From contig JAZQIU010000022.1 of NCBI GenBank assembly GCA_045541255.1, forward strand, positions 22,139-86,138: a DNA stretch of 64,000 nucleotides, written 5' to 3'. Source of the stretch: UMGS1124 sp045541255 (GTDB taxonomy: Bacteria; Bacillota_I; Bacilli_A; RF39; UBA660). Every line of letters begins with the position of its first letter. Position 1 is the stretch's first letter. The position numbers were made by a program, and so were the translations under genes. This document shows, piece by piece, positions 44,505-51,427 of the stretch. A model generated the notes under the pieces. That model was given only the letters and a program-made list of their open reading frames with translations. It made no database searches and was not told the DNA's origin.

Positions 44505-44864
44505 ATGAATAATAAAATAATAAAGAAAAATTTAAGTAGTAGCTGTAGTTTAAAAGAAGTAAAAGATAAAATGTTAAAAATGTTAATTTTCAATGAACAA
44601 TGTATATCGTTCAACAAAAATATGAATATTCCTATATGGAATTATATGTTAAGCGAAGATAAAACTAATTTATTTGTATTCGATGAAGAAGACAAAACAA
44701 TATATGATGATTTAGTTATACAAGCACCAGATTTCATATTTGAATATGGAGATTATTTTGCAGTAGTAGATTTTAAAGGAATAGATATAGAAGAAAATAT
44801 TGTTAATAGAAATAACTTTTATATTTTAGAGAATATCAATTCTTATTTAAAGGAGAAGATTTAA
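44505..44864 (+). CDS. Hypothetical protein, first gene of unknown operon
   Basis: 119 residues, soluble. The second half alternates short strands and acidic loops ('LFVFDEEDKTIYDDLVIQAP', 'EYGDYFAVVDFKGIDIEEN'), suggesting a small beta-rich domain. No family recognised. GGAAGGAA precedes the ATG. It begins a plus-strand unit with three further genes, each starting within 1 base of the previous stop or overlapping it. It may be part of a regulated effector module, but nothing in the sequence shows its activity. Confidence 0.65.
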   Translation: MNNKIIKKNLSSSCSLKEVKDKMLKMLIFNEQCISFNKNMNIPIWNYMLSEDKTNLFVFDEEDKTIYDDLVIQAPDFIFEYGDYFAVVDFKGIDIEENIVNRNNFYILENINSYLKEKI

Positions 44865-44865
44865 T

Positions 44866-45294
44866 ATGTGGGCAACAGTAGAATTAACAGATGATATATT
44901 GCAATTTATTAACGATACTAAAGATTATAATGAAACATACGATGAAATAAAAAAATTAGTATTTACTCAAAAAAGATTGGATAAGGAATGTAGTATGACT
45001 GAAATGTTCAACCTTACTTTACAATTTAAAGAAATAAAGAATTCAGCAATAAAGAAAGTATTAAATAAACAAAAATTAAATTTTCCTGAAGGATTCTTAA
45101 TTGAGCGTTTACTTTCAAAGTATTCAAATGAAAAATTATTAACTGTCGAAGAACATTTTAAACAAATAAATTTAAATTGTAGCACCGACAGAAAAACTAG
45201 AAGAGAAAATGAAAGAAAAACAACTAAATTATATAACCAACTAATTAACAAATTGTTTAAAAAAGGAGATGAAAAATTTGAAAGGAGCAAATAA
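44866..45294 (+). CDS. Hypothetical helical protein, second gene of unknown operon
   Basis: 142 residues, soluble, mostly helical and Lys/Glu-rich, with 'LSKYSNEKLLTVEEHFKQIN' and a basic C-terminus ('KTRRENERKTTKLYNQ'). No family recognised; the basic tail would allow nucleic acid or protein contacts. AAAGGAG is upstream, and the stop overlaps the start of the next gene by one base. Cotranscribed with its neighbours. Confidence 0.65.
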   Translation: MWATVELTDDILQFINDTKDYNETYDEIKKLVFTQKRLDKECSMTEMFNLTLQFKEIKNSAIKKVLNKQKLNFPEGFLIERLLSKYSNEKLLTVEEHFKQINLNCSTDRKTRRENERKTTKLYNQLINKLFKKGDEKFERSK

Positions 45295-45998
45295 TGAAAA
45301 GTAAAAAAATTGGCAAACTTATTGAACAATTAAGAAACAAAAATAACCTATCACAAGAAGATTTAGCTAATAAAATAAATATTAGTTTAGAACACCTAAA
45401 AAAGATTGAAAAAGGACAAGGAGAAATAACAACGCAAATAATATGGGATTTAAGAAATATTTTTAATGTTTCAGTAGATGAATTATTAAATGCTTATGTT
45501 GAAAAAAAAGAAATTAATATATATGACAAAGCAAAACTCTTATCAAATAATACTAAAAGAAAAAAAAGAAGGAAAATTATAACTTCTCTACTAATCGCAT
45601 TTCTTATATTCAATATTTGTTTAATAGGAATTAAACTACATCAAAATAGAGATTGGGGATACCTATTAAAAGGTGAAACAGAAAACTTTACATACGATAA
45701 TGCAATGTTCTTACACGATAACGGAGTATATTACTTAACATTTGGAGAATTTAATTTTAAAAACAAAAATATTTCAAAAGAAGATATTAAAGACATTCGA
45801 TTAAAATGTAATGATAGATTAATAATTGCTTCTGATACATTTTTAACAGGAACTACAAGAGAACAAAAAGGCTATGATGAATTATTTCCTAAAATTGTTG
45901 CGAAAAATGTTGATGATTGGTATTACGAAATCACATACTATATTAACGACGAAATAATAGTAGAAAGAATGGATTTAATTAATGAACCAATCAAATAA
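45294..45998 (+). CDS. Membrane-anchored XRE-family protein
   Basis: 234 residues in three parts: an N-terminal XRE helix-turn-helix ('NKNNLSQEDLANKINISLEH', residues about 12-65), a single membrane helix near 96-112 ('LLIAFLIFNICLIGIKL') after a stretch of basic residues, and an external domain of about 120 residues without recognised fold. This resembles one-component membrane sensors that bind DNA on the inside and read a signal outside. GGAG sits 6 bases before the ATG. It overlaps both adjacent genes, so it is part of the unknown operon. Confidence 0.75.
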   Translation: MKSKKIGKLIEQLRNKNNLSQEDLANKINISLEHLKKIEKGQGEITTQIIWDLRNIFNVSVDELLNAYVEKKEINIYDKAKLLSNNTKRKKRRKIITSLLIAFLIFNICLIGIKLHQNRDWGYLLKGETENFTYDNAMFLHDNGVYYLTFGEFNFKNKNISKEDIKDIRLKCNDRLIIASDTFLTGTTREQKGYDELFPKIVAKNVDDWYYEITYYINDEIIVERMDLINEPIK

Positions 45999-46719
45999 TA
46001 CAAATCTAATAAAACAAAAGCAGCAATTAAAAAAAATAGCATTAAACAATTATTCGAATGGTGCTGAAATGTATCGATTAATTAATGAAGGATATTTAGA
46101 TCATATAATCGCTAACATTACTGAAGAAAAAACTTATACAAATTCAACAGCAATAGTTAAAAAAGGATATTTAACAGGAAATGAACAATTTATTGATATA
46201 CTAGCAGAATTCCTACATTGGTTTGAAGAATATTTCATCGTACTTCAGCATAAAGAATGGTATATTGCAAATCTTATCGAAAAAACTACTCCTAGTTTCT
46301 TATTGTGTAAAAAATATTGGGGTGACAATCAATATATTCCCTATTATAAAAAGAATATGACAAAAATCTTTGTTAAAAACTTTTACGATAATATTAAATT
46401 TATTTATGATGAATTTGAAGATTTTTTCGTTAAATTAGATATAACAACGAATATGTCATTGAACAAAAATGAAGATATAGATAAACTCTTAAAATTAATG
46501 ACAGACCTAATATGGTGTAGTTTTAAGCATAATCAATATTCATTTGATTGTATCTTCTCAAACTATAATTATCGTATTGCAGATATGAAAAAAAAGCAAA
46601 AGAAAATTAAAGAAAGGGCAACACAAATTGTTTATGATAATTATATTACACATTGGAGTATATTAATTAAAAACCACATCAAATATATAGACATAATTAA
46701 ACCCATTACAAAGATGTAA
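45982..46719 (+). CDS. Hypothetical helical protein, last gene of unknown operon
   Basis: 245 residues, helical, rich in Tyr, Trp and Phe ('FLHWFEEYFIVLQHKEWYIA', 'LIWCSFKHNQYSFDCIF'). No signal peptide or clear membrane span. Not recognised; the composition resembles effector or sensor proteins of bacterial conflict systems only in a general way. It begins 17 bases inside the membrane-anchored regulator gene and ends right at a strong terminator. Confidence 0.65.
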   Translation: MNQSNNTNLIKQKQQLKKIALNNYSNGAEMYRLINEGYLDHIIANITEEKTYTNSTAIVKKGYLTGNEQFIDILAEFLHWFEEYFIVLQHKEWYIANLIEKTTPSFLLCKKYWGDNQYIPYYKKNMTKIFVKNFYDNIKFIYDEFEDFFVKLDITTNMSLNKNEDIDKLLKLMTDLIWCSFKHNQYSFDCIFSNYNYRIADMKKKQKKIKERATQIVYDNYITHWSILIKNHIKYIDIIKPITKM

Positions 46720-46744
46720 AAAAACTCTCAGTCGAGAGTTTTTT
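46719..46744. terminator. Bidirectional terminator between convergent genes
   Basis: AAAAACTCTC pairs with GAGAGTTTTTT around the loop AGTC, with A- and T-runs on each side. It ends both the unknown plus-strand operon and the CAP-domain gene. Confidence 0.92.
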
Positions 46745-47873
46745 AATAATTCATTCTAAATACTGTAACCGCATACCATTGATTGTTATATTGATATACA
46801 CTTACAGCGATAGCAGTATTTTGTTCTCTAAGCATTGCATTATTGTGAGAAAAACTTTCTTTCCATAATGTAAAAAAATCTGTACCTATTCCTCCCCCAC
46901 CAATGTTTTCACCAAACCCATAAGAAGAGCCTTCATGTGTTGGATTTGATACAATTTCTTTTGCTCTCCTGTCTGCTTCATTTTGTGCCTCTGAAGTAAC
47001 TGGTAAAATTGACAAATTGTTATTTTTACGATATTCATTTACTTTATTAACTATTTGTTCTGCAACATCTCTCCTGTATATATCATTATTTTGAGTGTTA
47101 TCTGGTGTTACAGGAGTTTCTTTATTTTTAGGTGGTGAATTTGAATTATCGTTATTATTAACAATTTCTATTTTTGGAGTTGAATTATTATTAGTTACAG
47201 ATTGATTAGTTTCAATTTTCTTTTTTTCTGATTCAATTCTTTTTTCACTTTTAAATATTGTTCCATCTAAACATTTTGTTACTTCAATTTCGTTTAATTT
47301 ATCATATTCAATTACTTTGATTATCGCCTCTTTTTCATTAACATTATCATATTGATCTTTAGCTTTAATTATAGCTTTATATTCACCTACTTTATCTACT
47401 TCAAAATCACTTTCAATAACTATTGTAGAACTACTTAGATCGGTTGCTTCATAATACTTTAATAAATCTACATTTACGGCATTTTGCTCAATAATAATTT
47501 CATCAATAAAATTATTAAAAGTAGGTTTGGTTGTATCCTTAACTTCTACTTCAAATCTATATTTATTGTCTTTATATTCGATATACATCTTATATTTTCC
47601 AACATTTAGATTTCTTGAATCTATTGATTTAATTTCATCGTTTGAAGTATCAAACATATCATCATTTTCAAATCTTATTTTTGAATTCGATATTTTTTCT
47701 TTATCCTTATCTTTCAAATAATATTCTACTTCAAAAGGAACTATTTCCCCAAATTCAAAAATAAAATTAGATTCCTTTAAAGTCAATTTATTTTTATGTT
47801 GTAATAACCAATATATACTAATAGACAATACAATTAATATTATTATTATAAATAAAATATTTCTTTTTTTCAT
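46743..47873 (-). CDS. CAP/SCP-domain protein with Ig-like domains
   Basis: 376 residues. An N-terminal membrane anchor (about 6-25) is followed by two Ig-like beta domains ('DTTKPTFNNFIDEI', 'EYKAIIKAKDQYDN'), an Asn/Ser/Pro-rich linker and a C-terminal CAP (SCP/PR-1) domain from about residue 268 ('VNEYRKNNNLSILPV', 'GFGENIGGGG', 'NNAMLREQNTAIAVSVY'). Bacterial CAP proteins (YkwD-like) are cell-surface proteins of uncertain function. It would be exposed on the outer surface. AGGAG is 11 bases from the ATG. Confidence 0.88.
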   Translation of the reverse strand: MKKRNILFIIIILIVLSISIYWLLQHKNKLTLKESNFIFEFGEIVPFEVEYYLKDKDKEKISNSKIRFENDDMFDTSNDEIKSIDSRNLNVGKYKMYIEYKDNKYRFEVEVKDTTKPTFNNFIDEIIIEQNAVNVDLLKYYEATDLSSSTIVIESDFEVDKVGEYKAIIKAKDQYDNVNEKEAIIKVIEYDKLNEIEVTKCLDGTIFKSEKRIESEKKKIETNQSVTNNNSTPKIEIVNNNDNSNSPPKNKETPVTPDNTQNNDIYRRDVAEQIVNKVNEYRKNNNLSILPVTSEAQNEADRRAKEIVSNPTHEGSSYGFGENIGGGGIGTDFFTLWKESFSHNNAMLREQNTAIAVSVYQYNNQWYAVTVFRMNY

Positions 47874-47930
47874 AGTTTATTCAACTCCTTTAATATGTAG
47901 CAGGATGTGGATAATTCCACATCAAATATA

Positions 47931-48401
47931 TCAATCAATACTAAAATGAAAAGTTTTATTATAAATATATTCTACTTTGTTAGACCACACCGCAATTTGA
48001 AAATATGCTCTTGTTTTATAAGTTCTTAAAGTTCTATCTGTTACTTTCATTTTCTTTGCAATTTGTTTATCTGTTTTATCATAAATATATTTAAGTTTCA
48101 AATATAAACCTGCCATTTTATCATATTGTTCTAACAACAAAATGTTATTCATAAAATTAGTTATTTGATCGTCGTTCCATGCGACTCTCTGTATTAGTTT
48201 CTCTTCAAATGAATTTTTACTTTTAGATCCTGATGTAAATAATACTATACTAGCAGAATTCATAGGCGTTACTAAAAGTCTTTTAATTCTTTTTTCTACA
48301 AGTGGTCTATACTGACTACAAATATTTTTTCCATTTTCAGCAGTTTTCAACTCATCTATGCTGTCAACAGAATAATGCACTACTTCATTAAAGTAATCCA
48401 C
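47931..48401 (-). CDS. Sigma-70 region 4-like/ArpU-like protein
   Basis: 156 residues, helical. The C-terminal third ('KYIYDKTDKQIAKKMKVTDR', then 'TLRTYKTRAYFQ') is a helix-turn-helix like region 4 of sigma factors and the phage late regulators of the ArpU/DUF1492 type. The N-terminal part is not recognised. GTG start at 48399-48401, overlapping the stop of the cold-shock gene. It is probably an element-encoded transcription regulator. Confidence 0.6.
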   Translation of the reverse strand: MDYFNEVVHYSVDSIDELKTAENGKNICSQYRPLVEKRIKRLLVTPMNSASIVLFTSGSKSKNSFEEKLIQRVAWNDDQITNFMNNILLLEQYDKMAGLYLKLKYIYDKTDKQIAKKMKVTDRTLRTYKTRAYFQIAVWSNKVEYIYNKTFHFSID

Positions 48402-48622
48402 TATTCAGAAGATTCTAACTCTTCATTTTGAATTACATTGACATTTTTAGCTTTCCCTTCTTCGGTGTCAAAATCAAAACTCACTTTATCTCCTTCTTTT
48501 AAAGATTTATATCCATCCATTTGTATTTCACTATAATGAACAAATACATCCTCATCTAATTCATTACATACAATAAATCCATATCCTAATTTATCACTAA
48601 ACCATTTAACGCTTCCTTGCAT
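48401..48622 (-). CDS. Cold-shock-domain protein
   Basis: 73 residues from the ATG at 48620-48622 (AAGAGGAG upstream). The cold-shock domain is complete: 'GSVKWFSDKLGYGFI', 'EDVFVHYSEI', 'GDKVSFDF'. As in the chromosomal paralogue at 20156-20404, the RNP1 motif reads 'LGYGFI', so the two probably share a recent origin. The start overlaps the end of the upstream membrane protein gene by 17 bases, and the stop overlaps the sigma-like gene by one base. Confidence 0.9.
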   Translation of the reverse strand: MQGSVKWFSDKLGYGFIVCNELDEDVFVHYSEIQMDGYKSLKEGDKVSFDFDTEEGKAKNVNVIQNEELESSE

Positions 48623-49169
48623 ACTTTTTTTCTCCTCTTCCTTTTTTACTATCTTTAAATTCTTCTTTTTTATCAAATACTACATCTACTTCTTCTAATT
48701 CTTTTTCATGTTCTTCTGTTCCAACATTACCTTTTGCGACAGTATATAAATCTTTTATTTTTTTGCTTATTATAAAGTTTATATTAACAATAATTAAATA
48801 AACAATTAAGAATATCATTATTCCAGTCATACCATCCATCAAACACATATTTAAATATATTAGGTAATACATTGGCATACCATACAAAACATTAAACATT
48901 ATCTTTCCGAATTTATCTTTTTTCAATTTACCATATCTAAAACCAGAAACAAAATATAGTAACCCAATCGCTATAAAGCCTTCTTGTTGAAATATAACAT
49001 CCATTACGGTTAAAGTTGTTGTCTCTTTAACCATTTCTGCTAAATAAATTCCTGAAGATAATTTAAAAATTGTTATTGTAGCAATAATGTTGAAACAAAT
49101 TATCATTAAATATTTCAAAACTACATTAATATCATCTAGTAAGTTTGCAAATTTAAAGTATTTTTGCAT
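48606..49169 (-). CDS. Membrane protein of unknown function
   Basis: 187 residues. Four hydrophobic segments (about 18-35, 57-75, 85-105, 108-130) are followed by an acidic then strongly basic tail ('KKGRGEKKYARKR'). Size and four-helix layout are holin-like, but no family can be named. It precedes the cold-shock gene and overlaps it. No good ribosome site was seen before the ATG at 49167-49169. Confidence 0.6.
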   Translation of the reverse strand: MQKYFKFANLLDDINVVLKYLMIICFNIIATITIFKLSSGIYLAEMVKETTTLTVMDVIFQQEGFIAIGLLYFVSGFRYGKLKKDKFGKIMFNVLYGMPMYYLIYLNMCLMDGMTGIMIFLIVYLIIVNINFIISKKIKDLYTVAKGNVGTEEHEKELEEVDVVFDKKEEFKDSKKGRGEKKYARKR

Positions 49170-49249
49170 CTTACTATTACAACCTTCATCCTTCCAATAA
49201 TTCTCAATACCTCTACTAAAAATATCATTATACGCCTCTTTTAACTTTT

Positions 49250-49618
49250 TTATTTTAGATTCCTCCCTTTCACGCCAATTCCTAATGATACTTCTAAAGC
49301 CTTATCTACTTTTTGCATCGTATCTTCATCAAAAGTTCTTAAATGATTAATTATTTGATCTTTTGATATTGTTAAGATACATTCACACAAAATCATTTCT
49401 CGATCCTTATTAGAACAACTACCTTTTTCAATAATTACATGAACAGGCATATAGGTCTTCTTAATTTTTGATGTAATGGGAACTACTATTGTTGTTGGTG
49501 AATATTCATTTCCGTAATCGTTTTGAATTACTAAACAAGGTCTCTTCCCACTTTGGACATTTGAATATGTATCCTTCAAATCGATTAAATAAACTTCACC
49601 CTTCTTTACAGATAACAA
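49250..49618 (-). CDS. mazF: MazF/PemK-type endoribonuclease toxin
   Basis: 122 residues of the PemK/MazF fold: 'KKGEVYLIDL', 'QSGKRPCLVIQND' with the conserved Arg-Pro, 'TTIVVPITSK', and 'MILCECILTISKDQI' with the conserved acidic residue. MazF cuts mRNA at short sequence motifs. It starts at TTG (49616-49618) directly after the stop of the 98-residue upstream frame. That neighbour does not look like MazE/AbrB or RHH antitoxins, so the antitoxin is either unusual or missing. Expression is probably controlled by the palindrome at 49897-49914. Confidence 0.88.
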   Translation of the reverse strand: MLSVKKGEVYLIDLKDTYSNVQSGKRPCLVIQNDYGNEYSPTTIVVPITSKIKKTYMPVHVIIEKGSCSNKDREMILCECILTISKDQIINHLRTFDEDTMQKVDKALEVSLGIGVKGRNLK

Positions 49619-49882
49619 CTATTTATTACTAATAGTCAGTACCTTGTCAACTTCTAAAATGTAATAAGCTGATGGTGGATATTTCAATTTTCTTTTTGTT
49701 CTAGCATCTGGATCAGGTACAACTCTTAAACTACATTGAAAACCAAATCTCGCTATTTTTTCTAATAGTTTTTTCTCACCATATTTTTTTATTAAATCGT
49801 ATCCACAACAACAATTCCCATACAATCGTAGATTTCGTAAAACCCATTTTGGTACTGATCTTTCTTTCTTTACTTTTTTCAT
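49619..49882 (-). CDS. Small Cys-rich basic protein upstream of mazF
   Basis: 87 residues from the ATG at 49880-49882 (AGGA 6 bases upstream). Very basic at the N-terminus ('MKKVKKERSVPKWVLRNLR'), with 'GNCCCGYDLIKKYG' and 'KYPPSAYYILEVDKVL'. No family recognised; the Cys triplet could bind a metal. It is coupled to mazF with no gap, so it is a candidate for a non-standard antitoxin, though it lacks a typical antitoxin DNA-binding fold. A palindromic operator lies just upstream. Confidence 0.6.
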   Translation of the reverse strand: MKKVKKERSVPKWVLRNLRLYGNCCCGYDLIKKYGEKKLLEKIARFGFQCSLRVVPDPDARTKRKLKYPPSAYYILEVDKVLTISNK

Positions 49883-49896
49883 CGTAGTTCCTTTCG

Positions 49897-49914
49897 TGTC
49901 AGTTCTAACTGACA
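49897..49914. promoter_or_regulatory. Palindromic operator upstream of the mazF pair
   Basis: TGTCAGTTCTAACTGACA, a perfect inverted repeat of 8 bases with a 2-base spacer, between the promoter region and the ribosome site of the Cys-rich gene. A second copy is at 50136-50155. Confidence 0.7.
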
Positions 49915-49929
49915 TACTTTTTAAAAAAA

Positions 49930-50115
49930 TTAGACCAACTTAATAAGGTCAACTGCAAATTCACTACTACTTGAAAAACATTGAACTAGATCGCTACCAT
50001 CAAATAAATAATATACTAAGTCTTTATTTATATTGATAATTGTGAGATAGTTTCCATGATTTTCGGATACTTCATTAAAAACCCTATACCTTTCTCCTAT
50101 TTCAAACCTCTTAAT
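49930..50115 (-). CDS. Small protein with apparent AUU start
   Basis: An open frame of 61 codons that reads like a real protein ('KRFEIGERYRVFNEVSENHG', 'DLVYYLFDGSDLVQ') and fills an otherwise empty interval. Between the preceding in-frame TAG and the protein no ATG, GTG or TTG exists; the only plausible start is ATT at 50113-50115, right behind a strong AAGGAGGGG ribosome site. Upstream lie TTGACT, 17 bases, TATTCT and then the 20-base palindrome. Function unknown; probably a small beta-rich domain. The coding call rests on composition, position and regulation, not on homology. Confidence 0.55.
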   Translation of the reverse strand: MKRFEIGERYRVFNEVSENHGNYLTIININKDLVYYLFDGSDLVQCFSSSSEFAVDLIKLV

Positions 50116-50135
50116 CCCCTCCTTCTATCTTTGTT

Positions 50136-50194
50136 GTGTCAGTTGTAACTGACACTTACAATAAAAGAATACATTATTTTTTTCTAAAAGTCAA
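50136..50194 (-). promoter_or_regulatory. Promoter with palindromic operator
   Basis: Minus strand: TTGACT (50194-50189), 17 bases, TATTCT (50171-50166), then the perfect 20-base palindrome GTGTCAGTTGTAACTGACAC (50136-50155) at the transcription start. The core TGTCAGTT-NN-AACTGACA is identical to that at 49897-49914. Confidence 0.75.
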
Positions 50195-50200
50195 TATCTA

Positions 50201-50237
50201 AAAAATAAAAACTGTGTAGAAAGTTTTCCACACAGTT
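50201..50237 (-). terminator. Intrinsic terminator
   Basis: AACTGTGT (50210-50217) pairs with ACACAGTT (50230-50237), loop of 12, with a T-rich run on the minus strand. It ends the unit of the small gene at 50244. Confidence 0.8.
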
Positions 50238-50243
50238 ATAATT

Positions 50244-50555
50244 TTACCTCTGCTTAATTGCTTTTGAAACTTTTTCTAGTGATTTAAGAGTTTTATCTAA
50301 AAGTTCAACATCATTAGCAGAAGCAAACTCTATAATACCAATTACTTCTAAAAATTTTTCATGTTTTACTGCCAAAGAACTCATTGCAAGATAGTCGCTT
50401 AATATTGTATTATAATCAGCGATTAGCCTATTAACAACAGTAGATAAATTATTTATATCATCTATTGTAATATTCCCTTCTTGATGAATTTTACTTCTAA
50501 TACTGCTAATTACTTCATTTACTTCTGATACTACTTGATTTTTTTCTTTAGTCAT
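50244..50555 (-). CDS. Small helical protein
   Basis: 103 residues, wholly helical with heptad-like spacing ('MTKEKNQVVSEVNEVISSIR', 'LLDKTLKSLEKVSKAIKQR'), probably a coiled-coil bundle. No family recognised. It is the second gene of a two-gene minus-strand unit that starts at 50749 with a regulated promoter. Function unknown. Confidence 0.65.
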   Translation of the reverse strand: MTKEKNQVVSEVNEVISSIRSKIHQEGNITIDDINNLSTVVNRLIADYNTILSDYLAMSSLAVKHEKFLEVIGIIEFASANDVELLDKTLKSLEKVSKAIKQR

Positions 50556-50581
50556 ATATCATTTTCCTTCCTTAATCGGTA

Positions 50582-50749
50582 CTACTTTTTTTGTGATGCC
50601 TCCCTTTCTAACGATATAAGACATTGTTTTAATATTCTAATTGTTTCTTCATCACTAAATTGTGTTGATAAGTTCACATCTTTTTTTTCACCACTTATTA
50701 CATCTATTTTAATGCTTTTGACAACCTTAGAACTATCTTGTTCTTGCAA
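50582..50749 (-). CDS. Small hypothetical protein
   Basis: 55 residues from TTG at 50747-50749; AGGAGG lies 7 bases upstream of it, whereas the longer frame to 50767 begins at a TTG inside that site. Sequence is polar with one helix ('DEETIRILKQCLISLEREAS'). No family recognised. It is expressed divergently from the XRE gene at 50998 from a promoter carrying the same start-site element as three others in the island. Confidence 0.6.
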   Translation of the reverse strand: MQEQDSSKVVKSIKIDVISGEKKDVNLSTQFSDEETIRILKQCLISLEREASQKK

Positions 50750-50838
50750 TCTTGCCCCTCCTTTCAAATGGTCAGAAATGAAGACATCACACTACTTGAA
50801 ACATACATTTCTATCCTCCTATTTTTATTCACAAGACT

Positions 50839-50883
50839 ACTTTACTACATTATTATCATAACAAATAATATTAAAATTGTCTA
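50839..50883 (-). promoter_or_regulatory. Promoter with TGTAGTAAA element (leftward)
   Basis: Minus strand: TAGACA (50883-50878), 17 bases, TATGAT (50860-50855), four bases, ATGTAGTAAAGT (50850-50839). It drives the small genes at 50749 and 50555. It has the same layout as the opposing promoter at 50934-50978, sharing the -35 sequence. Confidence 0.7.
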
Positions 50884-50933
50884 TTTTTGTAATATTTATT
50901 TTTTAATTTTAAAAATGTTTTAATACCGATTTA

Positions 50934-50978
50934 TAGACAATTTCTCAAAAAAAGTGTAAAATGATATTGTAGTAAAAC
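50934..50978 (+). promoter_or_regulatory. Promoter with TTGTAGTAAAAC element (rightward)
   Basis: TAGACA (50934-50939), 17 bases, TAAAAT (50957-50962), four bases, TTGTAGTAAAAC (50967-50978). It drives the XRE gene starting at 50998. Divergent from the promoter at 50839-50883. Confidence 0.75.
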
Positions 50979-50997
50979 AAGAGAAAGGCGATAGAAT

Positions 50998-51393
50998 ATG
51001 GAAGACAAAACATTTGTTGATGCTCTTGGTTCATATATCACTAATTATCGTAATTCATTTCACCCTGCAATGAGTGCAAGAGAATTTGCTGATAAATGTG
51101 GTATTAGTCGAATGGTAATTACTGACCTTGAATCCAAAAAGCATAGCGGTAATATTAGTAGTATAACATTACAAAAAATTAGTGAAGGTTTAGGTTTTGA
51201 AGATTTCTTTCAATTAAAAGAAATTATCATTAACCATTCTGGAAGTACATTTTCTGAAAATGATTTAAAAAATATTGATGCGATTATTATCAGAAAAAAT
51301 TCAAATTTATATAGCATATTTGAAATTGCAAAAGATTTAAGTGACAAAAATCTTGAAATGCTACATAGTTTTGCCTCAAAATTAAAGAAGTAA
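50998..51393 (+). CDS. XRE-family regulator
   Basis: 131 residues. N-terminal helix-turn-helix ('SAREFADKCGISRMVITDLE', residues about 22-70) followed by a helical C-terminal part ('FEIAKDLSDKNLEMLHSFAS') that may dimerise. The promoter carries the TTGTAGTAAAAC element at its start site, so this protein may repress itself and the three other promoters with that element. A terminator follows directly. AAAGG is the likely ribosome site. Confidence 0.85.
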   Translation: MEDKTFVDALGSYITNYRNSFHPAMSAREFADKCGISRMVITDLESKKHSGNISSITLQKISEGLGFEDFFQLKEIIINHSGSTFSENDLKNIDAIIIRKNSNLYSIFEIAKDLSDKNLEMLHSFASKLKK

Positions 51394-51403
51394 CATATTC
51401 ACA

Positions 51404-51425
51404 AAGACTGGTTAAGTCTTTTTTG
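51404..51425 (+). terminator. Intrinsic terminator
   Basis: AAGACT (51404-51409) pairs with AGTCTT (51415-51420), five-base loop, followed by a T-run. It ends the XRE gene. Confidence 0.8.
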
Positions 51426-51427
51426 TT

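Noticed and set aside
47904..47923. Hairpin GATGTGGA/TCCACATC upstream of the CAP-domain gene
   Set aside because: No T-run on either strand, so not a terminator; single copy, so no support as an operator.
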